This document shows, one piece after another, positions 10,850-21,340 of a DNA stretch of 64,000 nt. The position numbers and the translations under genes were made by a program. The notes beneath the pieces were generated by a model, which had not been told where the DNA came from, searched no databases, and saw only the letters and a list, made by a program, of their open reading frames with translations. This DNA comes from Prorocentrum cordatum. Taxonomy: Eukaryota; Sar; Dinophyceae; Prorocentrales; Prorocentraceae. The stretch is from assembly GCA_963575745.1 (NCBI GenBank), contig CAUYUJ010015518.1, positions 85,001 through 149,000 on the forward strand, read 5' to 3'. Numbering within the stretch: position 1 is the stretch's first letter; every line of letters begins with the position of its first letter.

Positions 10850-12413
10850 GACCTGCCTGCGAACCAGTGGGCAAACAGGGCATAGTGCGCAGTTCTTCAT
10901 GCTGTAGCATCCTGTTTGTAGGATGTTTGTATGATTGCAGTCAGACGGGACAGAACTAGACCTGAGCAACGCATACGACAACATCGACCATGATACCGCC
11001 ATCGAGAGTCTGGACCGTTCTAGATTACCTGAGGTGTTAATGTACACATGCGCTGCAGTTTGTCGTGGACCGAGATATTGCAGTATTGCTGATACACTGG
11101 CGTCGCCCATCAGGCCTTTTCAGGGGCCCACCTCAGGGTGACTCTACAGCGCCGGCTACGACGATAGTTTTTTCACCTTTGTAGCCACTTGGTGCGAGTG
11201 GGTGCTTCATGGACGACATATCTCTGGTGTCACAGTCGCCTGACGCCTCGCAGGGGGACCTCGGCATGACCAAGCAGTTCGGCGCCAGCGTGGGCTTCTC
11301 GGATAATGTGAGCCAGCGACAGAAATGGTCAGACGCAGACCCCGTTCCGAAGCAGATCGAGCACCTTGGTGTACGGTGCGTCCCAGTCGACCCTTCGATC
11401 CACATTGTGCCTCGTACGAAGTGGGAGAAAGTGGAGACGGGAATCTGTATATTAGCTACGGTCCCAGGCAGCAGCCTGGTCAGAATCAGGCTGGCCTGCG
11501 CTTACATCAGACCCTTGTGGCCCTGGGCGAGTCCTGTGGTGGTGCCGCCGCCAACGACGTATGCCAAACAGCTTGCGACAACTAGATGGCGAACATCGAC
11601 GACATGGTGATGTCTTGGAAGGAGATGGTGCCACCATGTTTGGCTCCATCCAGTGTGGTCGACTGCGCTGATGGCGTTCAAGCGAATAACCAACGATAAG
11701 TGTTAGCGGCCCATTTTTCTCGTGATATCCTTTCTAACTGACGGTGAAGCTCTGGATGTTCGGTTCTTTGGGGCTCTCAGAGGATAGGCGCATTTCTAGA
11801 GGTGGACCCTTCAGAGGATCATCGTGTGCGCCAGGTGGTGGAGGGCTTGGTTTATGCCCATTGGCGTTTATGGACGACTGGAGCTAACTCGAAGCGAACA
11901 CATCACGCTCTGCGAGTCATTGCAAGAGTGAGGTGCCTGCGGGTCGTGGAGAAGCGACGTCTGGATGTTGAGGAAGGGGATGATGTTGATGTGGACGCAT
12001 GTTCAAACAAGGTGTTTGTGGTGTGGGCTCGCTAATTTCCCTTGCCACGAGAAGCCCTTCTGGGTCCCAGCATCTTCAGGAGTGAAGCCTCCTACTTCGG
12101 ACGCGCGAAGGCAGACGGGCAATCATTGCTACATAGTGTTGTTGGGCGATGTGGCCGAGTATGCGGCATGCTGTCAGACAGTGCCAAAATATGGTCGGAT
12201 GCGAGAGCGGTTGAATCATGTCTTTCCGTTATCAGATGGTTTTGGGAGCTCCATTCCGCTGGATTCGTCGAAGTCAGGCTGGATGACGTACCCTACGTCC
12301 GAGTGACCTCGCCTCTCCCCCCCCTCCTCCGTAACGGTAGCGAACGTACGGGGAGGGTTTCCCAGCCCCCCCACAGCGATGGCGCCGTGCTGATGGGCAC
12401 GGTGTGGTGCTGA
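10850..12413 (+). pseudogene. Reverse-transcriptase relic (FMDD type), several frames
   Basis: Remnants of an RT palm domain spread over at least three frames. Motif A reads DLSNAYDNID at about 10956-10985. Motif C reads FMDD at 11206-11217 and is followed by ISLV. About 25 residues on comes a GFSDNVSQRQKW segment, then an H-L-G-V segment near 11365, as in LINE-type RTs after the catalytic Asp pair. The motif B region around 11110-11150 is broken by a stop. A further frame (12042-12413) may continue the protein but matches nothing I know. Its sequence differs from the RT of the large LINE downstream, so it is another lineage. Too many stops and shifts to be active. The preceding 200 bases (10646-10849) hold no gene. 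Confidence 0.6.
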
Positions 12414-12454
12414 CACGCACCAGAGAGCCCCCAGACGCCTCCAGAGGCAGCCGT

Positions 12455-12691
12455 CAGCGTCGTCGTTTTCATCGGCGTCATCGTCGTCGTCGTCGTTGTC
12501 GTCGTCGTTGTCGCCGTTCGTTGTCGTCGTCGTCGTCTTCGTCGTCTTCGTCGTCGTCGTCGCCAGCGTCGTCGTCTTAGTCGTCTTCGTCTTCGTCTTC
12601 GTCTTCGCCGGTGACGTCGTCGTCGTCGTCGTCGTTGTTGTTGTCGTCGTCGTCAGTGTCGTCGTCGGCGTCGTCGTCGTCGTCGTTCTCG

Positions 12692-12742
<51 letters not shown>

Positions 12743-13444
12743 GCGTCGTCCTCGTCCATATCCTCGTCCGCGCGTCCCTGTCGTCTTCGTCGTGTCCGAG
12801 GGCTTTGCAGGGCCTGCGGACGCTTTCAGAGGTGTCCAGAGATCTCTTGATGCCTCCGGAGACCTTTGTAGACATTTACAGGCGGTTGTCGTCGTCGTCA
12901 TCGTCGGCGTCGTCGTCGCCGGCTTCGTCGTGTTCGTCGTCGTCGTTGTCGTCGTCGTCGTCGTCGTCCTCGTCCTCGTCGTCGTCGTCGTTGTTGACGC
13001 CTTCATCGTCGTCGTCGTCGTCGTCGTCGTCGTCCCTGCTCTCCTCCTCGTCGTCGTCGCTGTTATCGTCGCGTCGTCGTCGTTGTCGTTCTTGTTGTTG
13101 TCGTCCCCGTCCTCGTCGTCGTCGTCGTTGTTGACGTCGTCGTTATCGTCGTCGGCGTTGTCATCGTCTTCGTTCTTGTGGTCGTCGTACTAGTCGTCGT
13201 TGTCATCGTCGTCTTCGTCCTCGTCCATGTCCTCGTCCTCGCCCCTGTTGTCGTCGTCCTCGTTCCCTTGCCGTTGTCGTCGTCGTCGCCGAGGGCCCCG
13301 AAGGGCCTCCGGACGCCTCCAGAGGTCACCGGAGACGTCCTTAGGCCTCTGGAGACCTCCGGGGACCTTCACAGGCGACCGTCGTCGTCATCGTCGTCGT
13401 CGTCGCCGTCCACGTCCTGGTACTCGTCCGCTTCCTCGGCGACG

Positions 13445-13494
<50 letters not shown>

Positions 13495-13638
13495 CCCGTC
13501 GTCGTCGTCGTCGTCGTTGTCGTCGTCCACGTTCTCGTCTTCGTCCACGTCGTCGCTGTTGTCATCGTCCTCGTCGTCGTCGCCGTCGTCGTTGTCGTCC
13601 TCGTCCTCGTCGTCGTCGTCGTCGTCGTGGTCTTGGTG

Positions 13639-13669
<31 letters not shown>

Positions 13670-13729
13670 AGAGCTTCGAAGGGAGACATCCGCAGGCCTC
13701 CGGAGACCCCTGGAGACTTTCAGAGGCGG

Positions 13730-13773
<44 letters not shown>

Positions 13774-13916
13774 CTCGTCGTTGTCATCCTCGTCGTTGTC
13801 ATCCTCGTCCTCGTCCTTGTCGTTGGCCTTGTCGTTCTCGTCCTCGTCCTCGTCCTCGTCGTCTGTATCGTCGTCGTGGTCGTCGTGGTGGTGGTGGTGG
13901 TCGTCGTCGTCGCTTG
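12455..13916. repeat. (GTC)n blocks separated by homologous ~90-bp spacers
   Basis: Four GTC/TTC blocks (about 12455-12790, 12885-13285, 13380-13665, 13728-13916) alternate with spacers at 12790-12885, 13287-13380 and 13665-13728. The spacers resemble each other (GAGGGCC, GCCTCCGGAGAC, CAGAGG or CACAGGCG before the next GTC run), and a partial spacer lies at 12420-12455. So this is a higher-order repeat and not a single microsatellite. Confidence 0.8.
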
Positions 13917-14525
13917 GCGCCTTGCCCCCCCCCCCCCCCGGCGGGGCTCGAGCTCGACCACCTTAATTACTGCTACGCCCCCGCGGTGGCCCACGCCCCC
14001 CCCGCCCCCTCCCCCCCCCCCTATAATGGACGCTACGGGGGTGGACTTCAAAGAGGCGCTCAAGCTGGGCCTCGCGAGCATGCTGCACGACCCTGGGCCG
14101 ATTCTCTGGTGGGCCCCGCGAGCAGCCAGATGATCTTGCCAGGTGCATCTGCCCTTTCGTTACATGCGGTGTGGGCATCCGTTAAGGGATGGGCCCAGGA
14201 GGCTTCAGACCCTGGGGGGGTCCTTATCTGATGAGGGCGGCAGTGTTATCCATGGCCGATCCATGATCGCAGTTTCAATGGCCTCCAGACCCTGGATTCC
14301 TCATCGAAGAGTTCCTTATCCAATGCCCTCATCGTATGGTGACAGGACGTCGTGAATGTCCCACTCACGGTGCGCCAGCGTTTTGTTTAGCTTTTCCATT
14401 CTGTCTTGGTCAGAGGGCAACATGCCTAGGGACACATGCCCAACACGGACACATGCTCGGCTCGATGCGTCGGGGATCACTCCTTTTCTCGTGCAAGAAA
14501 CAATCCCAATGAAATAATTCAGGGC
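13917..14525. other. Unique spacer with C runs, no supported gene
   Basis: Starts with a run of about 13 C residues, then complex DNA. Two short phrases (CAGACCCTGG and CCTTATC) recur at 14195-14320. No domain-bearing frame. Confidence 0.4.
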
Positions 14526-15352
14526 CCCGACGCACACACACAGAGACGTACCGGCACAGAAAACGATGTACACACGAGCACGCACGCACACGCATACATG
14601 CACACACGGACACACACACACACGCACAACACACACACGCACACACAACACAACACAACACAACACACCACACCACACCACACCACAACACAACACAACA
14701 CAACACAACACATCACACCACAACACAACTCGACACATCACACCACAACACAACACACCACACCACACCACAACACACCAAACACACAACACAACACAAC
14801 ACAACACAACACAACTCACGCACAACACACACACACTCATACTCACACTCACACTCACACACACACACTCACGCCTCACACATCACACATCACACACACC
14901 ACACACACGCACGCGCGCACACACATTTAACACATTTCACACATTTCACACATCACACATCACACATCATGCATCACACACACACACATCACACACCACA
15001 CACCATACATCACACATCACACATCACACATCACACGCACACGCACACATCACACACACGGACACATATACGCACAAGACACAACACAACACAACACACC
15101 ACACCACACCACACCATACCACACCACACCACAACACAACACAACACAACACAACACAACATCACACAACATTACACACCACAACACAACACAACACAAC
15201 ACAACACAACACAACACAACACAACACAACACAACACAACACAACACAACACAACACAACATTCCACGACACGATACGACACGACACGACACAACAGACA
15301 CAACACAACACAACACAACACAACACAACACAACACAACACACGACACAGAG
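14526..15352. repeat. (CA)n / (ACACA)n tract
   Basis: Begins as CACACG/CACACA dinucleotide repeat and turns into a long pentanucleotide run ACACA (14640-14815 and 15080-15345) with ACACC and TCACA variants. Reads as poly-(His/Thr/Asn/Gln) or, on the other strand, poly-(Cys/Val/Leu); regarded as non-coding. Confidence 0.9.
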
Positions 15353-15950
15353 ACTTCCGACGGCGGATGTTTGTCAAACCGCGTGGCTCCAGATCTGTCG
15401 ACCTCTGTCTTCGTCTGGATTTCGTGCGTCGGGATGCCTTCTGTGGGCCCCATGGCCCAAGGTTGGCCTGAGGGAGGCCCGTCGTGATGTCTTCGCGGCG
15501 GCCAGCTCTGAGGTCTGGGGCGGCCTTGGAGGGGCCTCCACGGGCCCCCCCCGAGGTAGAGTTGCTCGCCGGAGGTCTCTCCCGAGTTCCCGGGGGGCCT
15601 CCGGAGGCCGAGGACTTCCCAGACCTCCGACGTCACGATTTCTCACGACGTGGACCCCCTCAGGCCTGGACCCCTTCCCAAAACAGAGCAGCACGCGAAC
15701 AAAAACGAAGGCATTCCCAGGGAGTGGCTTTTCAGAGTCGTTTCTGTTGACGGTCCCGGGGCTCGGCGAGGGCCCCCAGAGTCCGACAATACCAGAACCC
15801 CTTCCGTCGCGAGCTTGTCACGACGTGAGAGGGGCTGAGTTTCTCGGAACGTTTCGACAGGTTTCCCCGATGGAGGCCCAGAGCTCGGAGGCGACGGCGA
15901 CCCTGATATTTTTTAGCTGGGCCAGCCGCTGGCGGTGGCGGAGGCACAAG
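15353..15950. other. Unique GC-rich spacer
   Basis: No gene recognised. Two related phrases (CCCCAGAGT/CCCGGGG, and GTCACGACGTGAG versus TCTCACGACGTGG) suggest an old local duplication of roughly 170 bases. Confidence 0.4.
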
Positions 15951-16330
15951 AGGAAGAGGAAGAGGAAGCTACGAGGAGGAGGAGGAGGAGGAGCAGGAGG
16001 AGGAGGAGGATCAGTGTAAACCCAAGAAACAATCAAGCATATTGCAGTACATACTCCCTCCAAGTTACCTCTTCATAGGCCACAGAAAAGGGTTCACTTT
16101 CACTGAAGGAAGCGCCGCTTTGGAAAGGAACTGTCTGAGAATCCTGAATTATGCCAAAATGCGATTCCTGGGATGTCAACGCAGCGAAACACAGTGACTG
16201 TTGCGCCTTCAGGATCCTGTATCGTACCAGTAAACGATTCATGGGACTCCAGCACCACGAATCAACAGACTCTTGCGCCCTGGCAGATCAACATCCAGCC
16301 AAAACACCATTACTGTAACGTTAGCCATGA
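15951..16330 (+). repeat. Dispersed repeat B, copy 1
   Basis: A GGA-rich head (15951-16010) followed by ~300 bases that match 48.29-48.59 kb in order: GTGTAAACCCAAGA, CTCCCTCCAAG, CTCTTCATA, TTTCACTGA, GAGAATCCTGAA, ATTCCTGGGA, GTGACTGTTGCG, TCGTACCA and CGAATCAAC. Diverged by substitutions and small indels. No coding capacity seen. Confidence 0.75.
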
Positions 16331-16369
16331 GTATCCCTGAAACTGTTGTAAGATCATGAAGCGAATATG

Positions 16370-16812
16370 CTGGAGAAGGAGGAGGAGGAGGAGGAGGAAG
16401 GAGGAGGAGGAGGAGAGGAGGGAGGAGAGGAGGAGGAGGCGGAGGGAGGAGGAGGATAGAGGAGAGAGGCCACCCCCTCCTCCCTCCTTCTCCTCCTCCT
16501 CTCCTCCGCCTCCCCTTGCATACTCATCCTCCTCCTCGTCGTCCTCTTCCTTACCCTCCTCCTCCTCCTCCTCCTCCTCCTTCTCCTCCTCCTCCTCCTC
16601 TTCCTTCTCCTCCTTGTCTGCCTTTCCTCCTGACGGAGAGGACGGAAAGGAGGAGGAGGGGGAGGAGGAGGAGGAGGAGGAGGAGGAGGAGGCGGAAGAG
16701 GAGGAGGAGGAGTAGGAGGAGGAGGAGGAGCAGGAGTAGAGGAAGAGGAGGAGTAGGGTGTGGAGGAGGAGGAGGAGGAGAAGGAGCAAGGTGAGGAGGA
16801 GGAGGAGCCGAA
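16370..16812. repeat. (GGA)n-(TCC)n-(GGA)n inverted triplet tracts
   Basis: GGA triplets (16375-16465), then TCC triplets (16475-16620), then GGA triplets again (16640-16810). Adjacent blocks are complementary and could fold into long purine-pyrimidine hairpins. Confidence 0.85.
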
Positions 16813-16965
16813 CCGTTGAACCATTCAAACAACCCCAAAAAGCAAAAAACCCAAACGTAACAATTATTCACTGCGTGGGGATCCCCATATGTGCATCTCC
16901 TTGCTGGCGCTCCCTTGGTGGTGGGACTCGGTGAGGACGAATCTGGATTTAACTGTGACTGAGCT

Positions 16966-17217
16966 GCCTCTCTCTCTCTCTCTCTCTCTCTGCTCTCTCT
17001 GCTCTCTCTGTCTCTCTCTCTCTCTGCCCTCTCTCTGTCTCTGCCTCTCTTTCCCTGCCTCTCTCTCTCTCTCTGCCTCTCTCTCTGCCTCTGTCTCTCT
17101 GCCTCTCTCTCTCTCTCTGCCTCTCTCTCTGTGCCTCTCTCTCTCTGCCTCTATCTCTGCCTCTCTCTCTCTCTCTCTCTCCTCTCTCTCTTCTCTCTAT
17201 TCTCTCTCTGCTCTCTC

Positions 17218-17250
<33 letters not shown>

Positions 17251-17284
17251 GCTCTCTCTCTTCTCTTCTCTTCTCTTCTCTCTC

Positions 17285-17357
<73 letters not shown>

Positions 17358-17564
17358 GCTCTCTCGCTCTCTCTTGCTCTCTCTCGCTCTCTGTCGCTCT
17401 CTCTCGCTCTCTCTCGCTCTCTCGCTCTCACTCGCTCTCTCTCGCTCTCTCTCGCTCTCCCTCGCTCTCTCCCGCTCTCTCTCTCTCTCTCTCTCTGCTC
17501 TCTCTCTCTCTCTCGTCTCTCGCTCTCTCTCTCTATCTCTCTCTTCTCTTCTCTTCGCTTCTCT

Positions 17565-17597
<33 letters not shown>

Positions 17598-17618
17598 CCC
17601 CCCCCTCTCTTTCCACTT

Positions 17619-17650
<32 letters not shown>

Positions 17651-17808
17651 TCTATATCTATCTCTCTCTCTCTCTTCTCTCTTCTCTCTTCTCTCTCTCT
17701 CTCTTCTCTCTTCTCTCTTTCTCTCGCCTGTCTCCTCTCTCAACTCCCCCTCTATCTCTCTCTCTCCGCTCTCTCTCTCTCTCTCTCTCTCCTCTCCCTC
17801 TCTCTCGC

Positions 17809-17850
<42 letters not shown>

Positions 17851-17852
17851 GT
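16966..17852 (+). repeat. (CT)n microsatellite, 5' flank of LINE
   Basis: About 890 bases of CTCTCT with scattered G, A or extra T (GCCTCTCTCT, CTCTTCTCTT, CTCGCTCTCT). It ends abruptly at the first unique base of the LINE. A second CT block begins at once after the LINE 3' end. Confidence 0.95.
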
Positions 17853-18004
17853 CTCGGCTCGAGAGTGCCCTGCACTCAGACCGCAGCCGCGACGCGAAGC
17901 GCCCCGCCTCGGAGTCAGACTCCCAGGCCTCGCGAGACCGGAGGGGTCCCAGCAGGACCCTACTGATTCGCGTCACCTCTCTCCCCACCAGAGCGCCCGC
18001 CGCA
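17853..18004 (+). other. Putative LINE 5' UTR
   Basis: 152 unique bases between the CT repeat and ORF1. Two small inverted repeats are visible: GAGTG-CCCTG-CACTC (17861-17875) and GGGTCC...GGACCC (about 17943-17959). An internal promoter would be expected here for a LINE but no motif is recognisable. Confidence 0.5.
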
Positions 18005-20575
18005 ATGGCCCCCGGCAAGCCGGAGCGCCGTCGCTCTTCCAAGCAGCCGCCGAGCTCACGTCCTGCAGCTGAAGGGTCTCTCCTCCAACGCAAGCAGGAC
18101 TGCATCGCAGCTTTCAAGCAAGCGGGGTCTGACCGCCCCACGGCCGCATACAACGGGCTCGCCGAGCTGAACGCGGACGAGCTGCAGGCCACGTACGACA
18201 TGCACAAGACCAACACAAAGAAGCTCGGCAGTGCCTTGATCCGCATGTGTGCCGCCAACCAGATCAGCTACACGCTGGATCACCACCAGCGCAGCAAGCC
18301 TAAGCGCATTGGTGGTGACACATCACACCCACCAGCTGCGTCCGCACGTCTTCAGGCTGCGGACGCCCAATTCATTGCCTTGGACCCGGCCTTCTGGAAG
18401 GTCCCAGTCCTGGCCGAACCCACATCACTTGACGACGGCAAGACGTACAAGCCCAGTATCAGCCTCCACGACTACGAGAGCGGTGAACGGCTGCTGCAGC
18501 ACCACCTCGAGCAGGGTAAGCGTACCACGGGTCAGCTTGCGATTGCTGTCATGGGCCCAAAAAACGATAACTACGTCGGTACCGAGCTCGCCGTCCCCGT
18601 GCTGAAGCGTCACCCCAAGGCGCCCAAAGTGGTCCACACGCACGTCCCCGTGACCGTGTACCAGCTGGGCACCAAGGAAGTCGCCTGCACGGAAAAAGTA
18701 GCCGTCGCCACCATCGATCCTGCCGACCACGTATGCTGGATTCGGGTGACCATACATGAAACCGAAGCCATCGCCGCAGTCCCCTCCATGCATCAGGCTT
18801 TCGAGGATCAGTTCTCGGGAGGTGCCCCCGTGAACGGTGGTCCACGCGCCAAGGGTCCTTTCCGAAGGGACTCCGCTCCACAGGACAAGGCGCGCCAAAA
18901 CCAAAAGCACAGGGAGTCCAAGAAAGACGCTCGCCGCCAGGAGCTCGATAGTCAGCTCCAGGACACCTTCAAGGCCCTCTTCCACGGCAACTTTAAAGCC
19001 GTCACCATCCTCGAACCCTGCAAAAGCCTAGGCAGGTACGGATCGGGCGTCGGAAAGAGGTCCCTGGCTGCCACCTTCGGCGTCAGTCTTCAAGCGGTTG
19101 ACAAGGTCTTGGCGGGTTCAGGGCAACTCGGCGCCACCTACGACCTCAGCAACGTAGGTGCAGACGAGCCCACTGCAGACAAGTACCAGACCGTGTGGTT
19201 CCCTGAGGACCAGCCCATCACGATGGCAGATGCGTTCCAGAAGTCGGTGGACTTCAAGGCCCTAGGAGTCGTCAGGCACGGCAAGTCAGGCTTATTGGGG
19301 ATCCGTGTTGCACGAGGGTCAGACGCCGCCAAGGCTGCTGCCGTCAGCATCCGTGGCTGTGAAGCCACCCTCGCCAAGACGCGATACCGCATCGCTGGCA
19401 TTGCGGCACGCCGCGCCACGCTGACCCAGCTTGCTAAGACTCTCACGGGCCCGTCCGTCAAATGGGACTGTGAGGTCTACCACACCGCCTGGGACCCAGC
19501 CACTTCGGCTCAGTTTGCCTTAGTGCGCGCCCATCGTCCCCCACCCACATATACGGTACAGGTCGCAGGGTGCCCCATCCCGTGGAGCATCACCGAGGCC
19601 CCGTTGGCTGAGGTGGTGCCGAAGAGGGACAACGTTACCATTGTCACCCCTACCACTATCACAGAGCCTGTGACGCCGCCAGCCCGTGGTGGCGGCTTCA
19701 GCCCCGCCACGGGCACACTCCTAACCAAAGCGGCCCAGAGCCCTTACCTCCACGACCTCATGACTGCCACGCCCAAAGGCAAGGGCGTCGCACCGCTCCC
19801 GATCCCCAAGGAGGAGCCTCTAGCCAAGCGCCACCGATCCTCCAGTGGGAAACGCGACGCCACGCCGCACGCAAGATCACACGGCGCCCCAGGCCGCAGC
19901 TCCTCTGCACCCCCGCACGGCACGGATGGAGCTGCCGAGCAGACGGCCGTCCAAGGACCAGGTGGTCATGACCCGCAACTTGGCACGGTGGCGGCTGAAG
20001 GCGGGGGCCACACGGAAGGGGACGCTGCCACAGCCGCCGAGGTACCAGGCGACGCTGACGACGTTGAGATCCTCTCATCAGGGGATGAATTCAGCGTGGC
20101 ATCTCGCGAACTGAACACCCTCGGCGAACGCTTCGCAACGGCCCCTAAACTGTCAGATGCCGCCACGACCCGCATCCAACACATGGAACAACAGCACGAG
20201 CTGCTTGCCAACACGGTGGATAACATGCAGGTTCAGCTTGCGGGCGTTCTCTCATCCCAGGCCACACTCACGGAGCACGTTTCAGGTTTGGAACGAGGGC
20301 TTGCCACCGTCGTCACTCAGCAACAGACGGCAACTACCGAAGCTGCTGCACTGCGTGGCGACATCCAGGCCCTCCTCGGGCACCTCACGGGGGGCACCAT
20401 CCACCTGCCACAGGTGGCCACCCTCGAAACAAAAAAGGAGGAAGCTGCATCAGTTGCCGATCCCGTGGCTGTCTGCGGGTGGATTGACCAGCCAGGCCAG
20501 GTCACCCCAGGGACGGGGCCCCCAGGGGCTGACAAAGGCAAAGACAAGGGTCGGGCCACTCAGGAACCCTATTGA
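18005..20575 (+). CDS. LINE ORF1 protein, 856 aa
   Basis: First ORF of the element, starting at the first ATG after the 5' UTR (context CCGCAATGG) and open for 2,571 bases. The N-terminal ~30 residues are basic (RRRSSK). Residues ~40-560 look globular, with a highly charged linker near 285-320. Residues 700-800 form a heptad-rich coiled coil (MEQQHELLANTVDNMQVQ and following), suggesting oligomers as in other LINE ORF1 proteins. The region between ~560 and 700 is Pro/Gly/Ser/Ala-rich and probably disordered. No CCHC knuckle or canonical RRM is recognised. By position and analogy it should be the RNA-binding particle protein and is the first candidate to bind the hairpins, two of which lie in its own coding sequence. 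The family assignment is from memory of dinoflagellate LINE style, not a search. Confidence 0.7.
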   Translation: MAPGKPERRRSSKQPPSSRPAAEGSLLQRKQDCIAAFKQAGSDRPTAAYNGLAELNADELQATYDMHKTNTKKLGSALIRMCAANQISYTLDHHQRSKPKRIGGDTSHPPAASARLQAADAQFIALDPAFWKVPVLAEPTSLDDGKTYKPSISLHDYESGERLLQHHLEQGKRTTGQLAIAVMGPKNDNYVGTELAVPVLKRHPKAPKVVHTHVPVTVYQLGTKEVACTEKVAVATIDPADHVCWIRVTIHETEAIAAVPSMHQAFEDQFSGGAPVNGGPRAKGPFRRDSAPQDKARQNQKHRESKKDARRQELDSQLQDTFKALFHGNFKAVTILEPCKSLGRYGSGVGKRSLAATFGVSLQAVDKVLAGSGQLGATYDLSNVGADEPTADKYQTVWFPEDQPITMADAFQKSVDFKALGVVRHGKSGLLGIRVARGSDAAKAAAVSIRGCEATLAKTRYRIAGIAARRATLTQLAKTLTGPSVKWDCEVYHTAWDPATSAQFALVRAHRPPPTYTVQVAGCPIPWSITEAPLAEVVPKRDNVTIVTPTTITEPVTPPARGGGFSPATGTLLTKAAQSPYLHDLMTATPKGKGVAPLPIPKEEPLAKRHRSSSGKRDATPHARSHGAPGRSSSAPPHGTDGAAEQTAVQGPGGHDPQLGTVAAEGGGHTEGDAATAAEVPGDADDVEILSSGDEFSVASRELNTLGERFATAPKLSDAATTRIQHMEQQHELLANTVDNMQVQLAGVLSSQATLTEHVSGLERGLATVVTQQQTATTEAAALRGDIQALLGHLTGGTIHLPQVATLETKKEEAASVADPVAVCGWIDQPGQVTPGTGPPGADKGKDKGRATQEPY
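18338..18366 (+). other. Bulged-C hairpin 1 (in ORF1)
   Basis: Lower stem GCGTCCGCA / TGCGGACGC, 9 bp without mismatch. C18347 is bulged; upper stem GTC/GGC includes one U-G; loop TTCA 18351-18354. Confidence 0.75.
19682..19714 (+). other. Bulged-C hairpin 2 (in ORF1)
   Basis: Lower stem GCCCGTGGTGG / CCGCCACGGGC, 11 bp with one U-G. C19693 bulged; upper stem GGC/GCC; loop TTCA 19697-19700. Encodes G-G-F-S-P in a low-complexity part of ORF1. Confidence 0.85.
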
Positions 20576-20911
20576 AGGTGCCTCAGAGAGCCTGCCTCAG
20601 CCCTCCGAGGAAGCGCCTTCAGAGGCATCTCTTCTCTCTTCGCGTCGTACCTCTTTCTTGTCATATCATGTCAGTTTTGGCAGCAGCACGAGCAAGCTAT
20701 CTGGTGTAGGGACACCTGTCATCTTGCTGTGGGTGTGTTGTTGCTATGTACATGAGCATGCAGGGGTATCTGAGGATGCGTGCTGACATGCAGCTTTTGG
20801 CTCATCGCTCGCGCCGCCCGCCAGGCCTCGCCATCATGTGGCGCCTTGCCTGCAGCCTGGCCCTCCCCTCGCTCGCTGGAGCACACCCGTCTTCAGGCGG
20901 TGCGCCCCAGC
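20576..20911 (+). other. Inter-ORF spacer of LINE
   Basis: Stops occur in the ORF1 frame at 20573 and twice near 20750-20773, so ORF1 and the next reading frame are separated by about 340 bases. A hairpin of the bulged-C family sits at 20881-20905, just before the next ATG. How ORF2 is translated (reinitiation or a separate message) is unknown. Confidence 0.5.
20881..20905 (+). other. Bulged-C hairpin 3 (before ORF2 ATG)
   Basis: Lower stem CACC/GGTG plus GC/GC beyond one A-C mismatch. C20888 bulged; upper stem GTC/GGC with one U-G; loop TTCA 20892-20895. Confidence 0.65.
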
Positions 20912-21340
20912 ATGGAGGTGAGGTTTCTCCTGCGACACGCTGAACGTGGGACCCTTTTCTACCTCTACGATGACAGCATCTACAAGTACGATCACTGCAC
21001 CATTTTGGACCCGATCGTGAACGGCACCGTTGCCGCGGGTCCGTGCGGCATAGGCCAGGCACACAGTGGCGGCTTCAGCCCCGCTGTTGTGCCCCGCTAT
21101 TGCCCTACGGGTCTCACCACTCCCCTGTGCGATAGGGGCGAACCCGAGGAGGACCCTGCTTTCTGGCACCTGATGATGATCCGCGCCCGGCTCATACCGT
21201 GTGCTGCGGCGTGGGCACCAGGTGAGGACAACCAGGACATGTTCTGGGCATGGCTCGAGGACTGCGTCCCGTACATCCTGGCGACGCTTCATCTGCCACA
21301 GTACGATCACCTCTTTCAGGAGGATCTGAGGACACAACCG
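20912..21340 (+). CDS. N-terminal segment of LINE ORF2, separate frame
   Basis: From an ATG at 20912 a frame with protein-like composition (MEVRFLLRHAERGTLFYL at its start, many Tyr/Asp/Trp/Leu) runs in the ORF1 frame. It stays open to 21628, but after ~21340 the translation turns into Ser/Thr/Arg/Pro-rich shadow sequence. From the same point the frame of the 3,340-aa ORF becomes protein-like; before ~21310 that frame reads as shadow. The natural protein therefore seems to start here and change frame at about 21310-21340. Either a one-base indel in this copy or assembly, or a programmed shift, would explain it. No domain recognised. Includes hairpins at 21058 and 21305. Confidence 0.45.
21058..21093 (+). 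other. Bulged-C hairpin 4 (ORF2 N-terminal frame)
   Basis: Lower stem ACAGTGG / CCGCTGT with one U-G, continued by GGC...GCC and CA/TG pairs past a bulged T21088. C21070 bulged; upper stem GGC/GCC; loop TTCA 21074-21077. Confidence 0.8.

Noticed and set aside
20610-20630. GCGCCTTCAGAGGC as another bulged-C hairpin
   Set aside because: Pairing GCC/GGC needs a six-base loop and the lower stem is not complementary.
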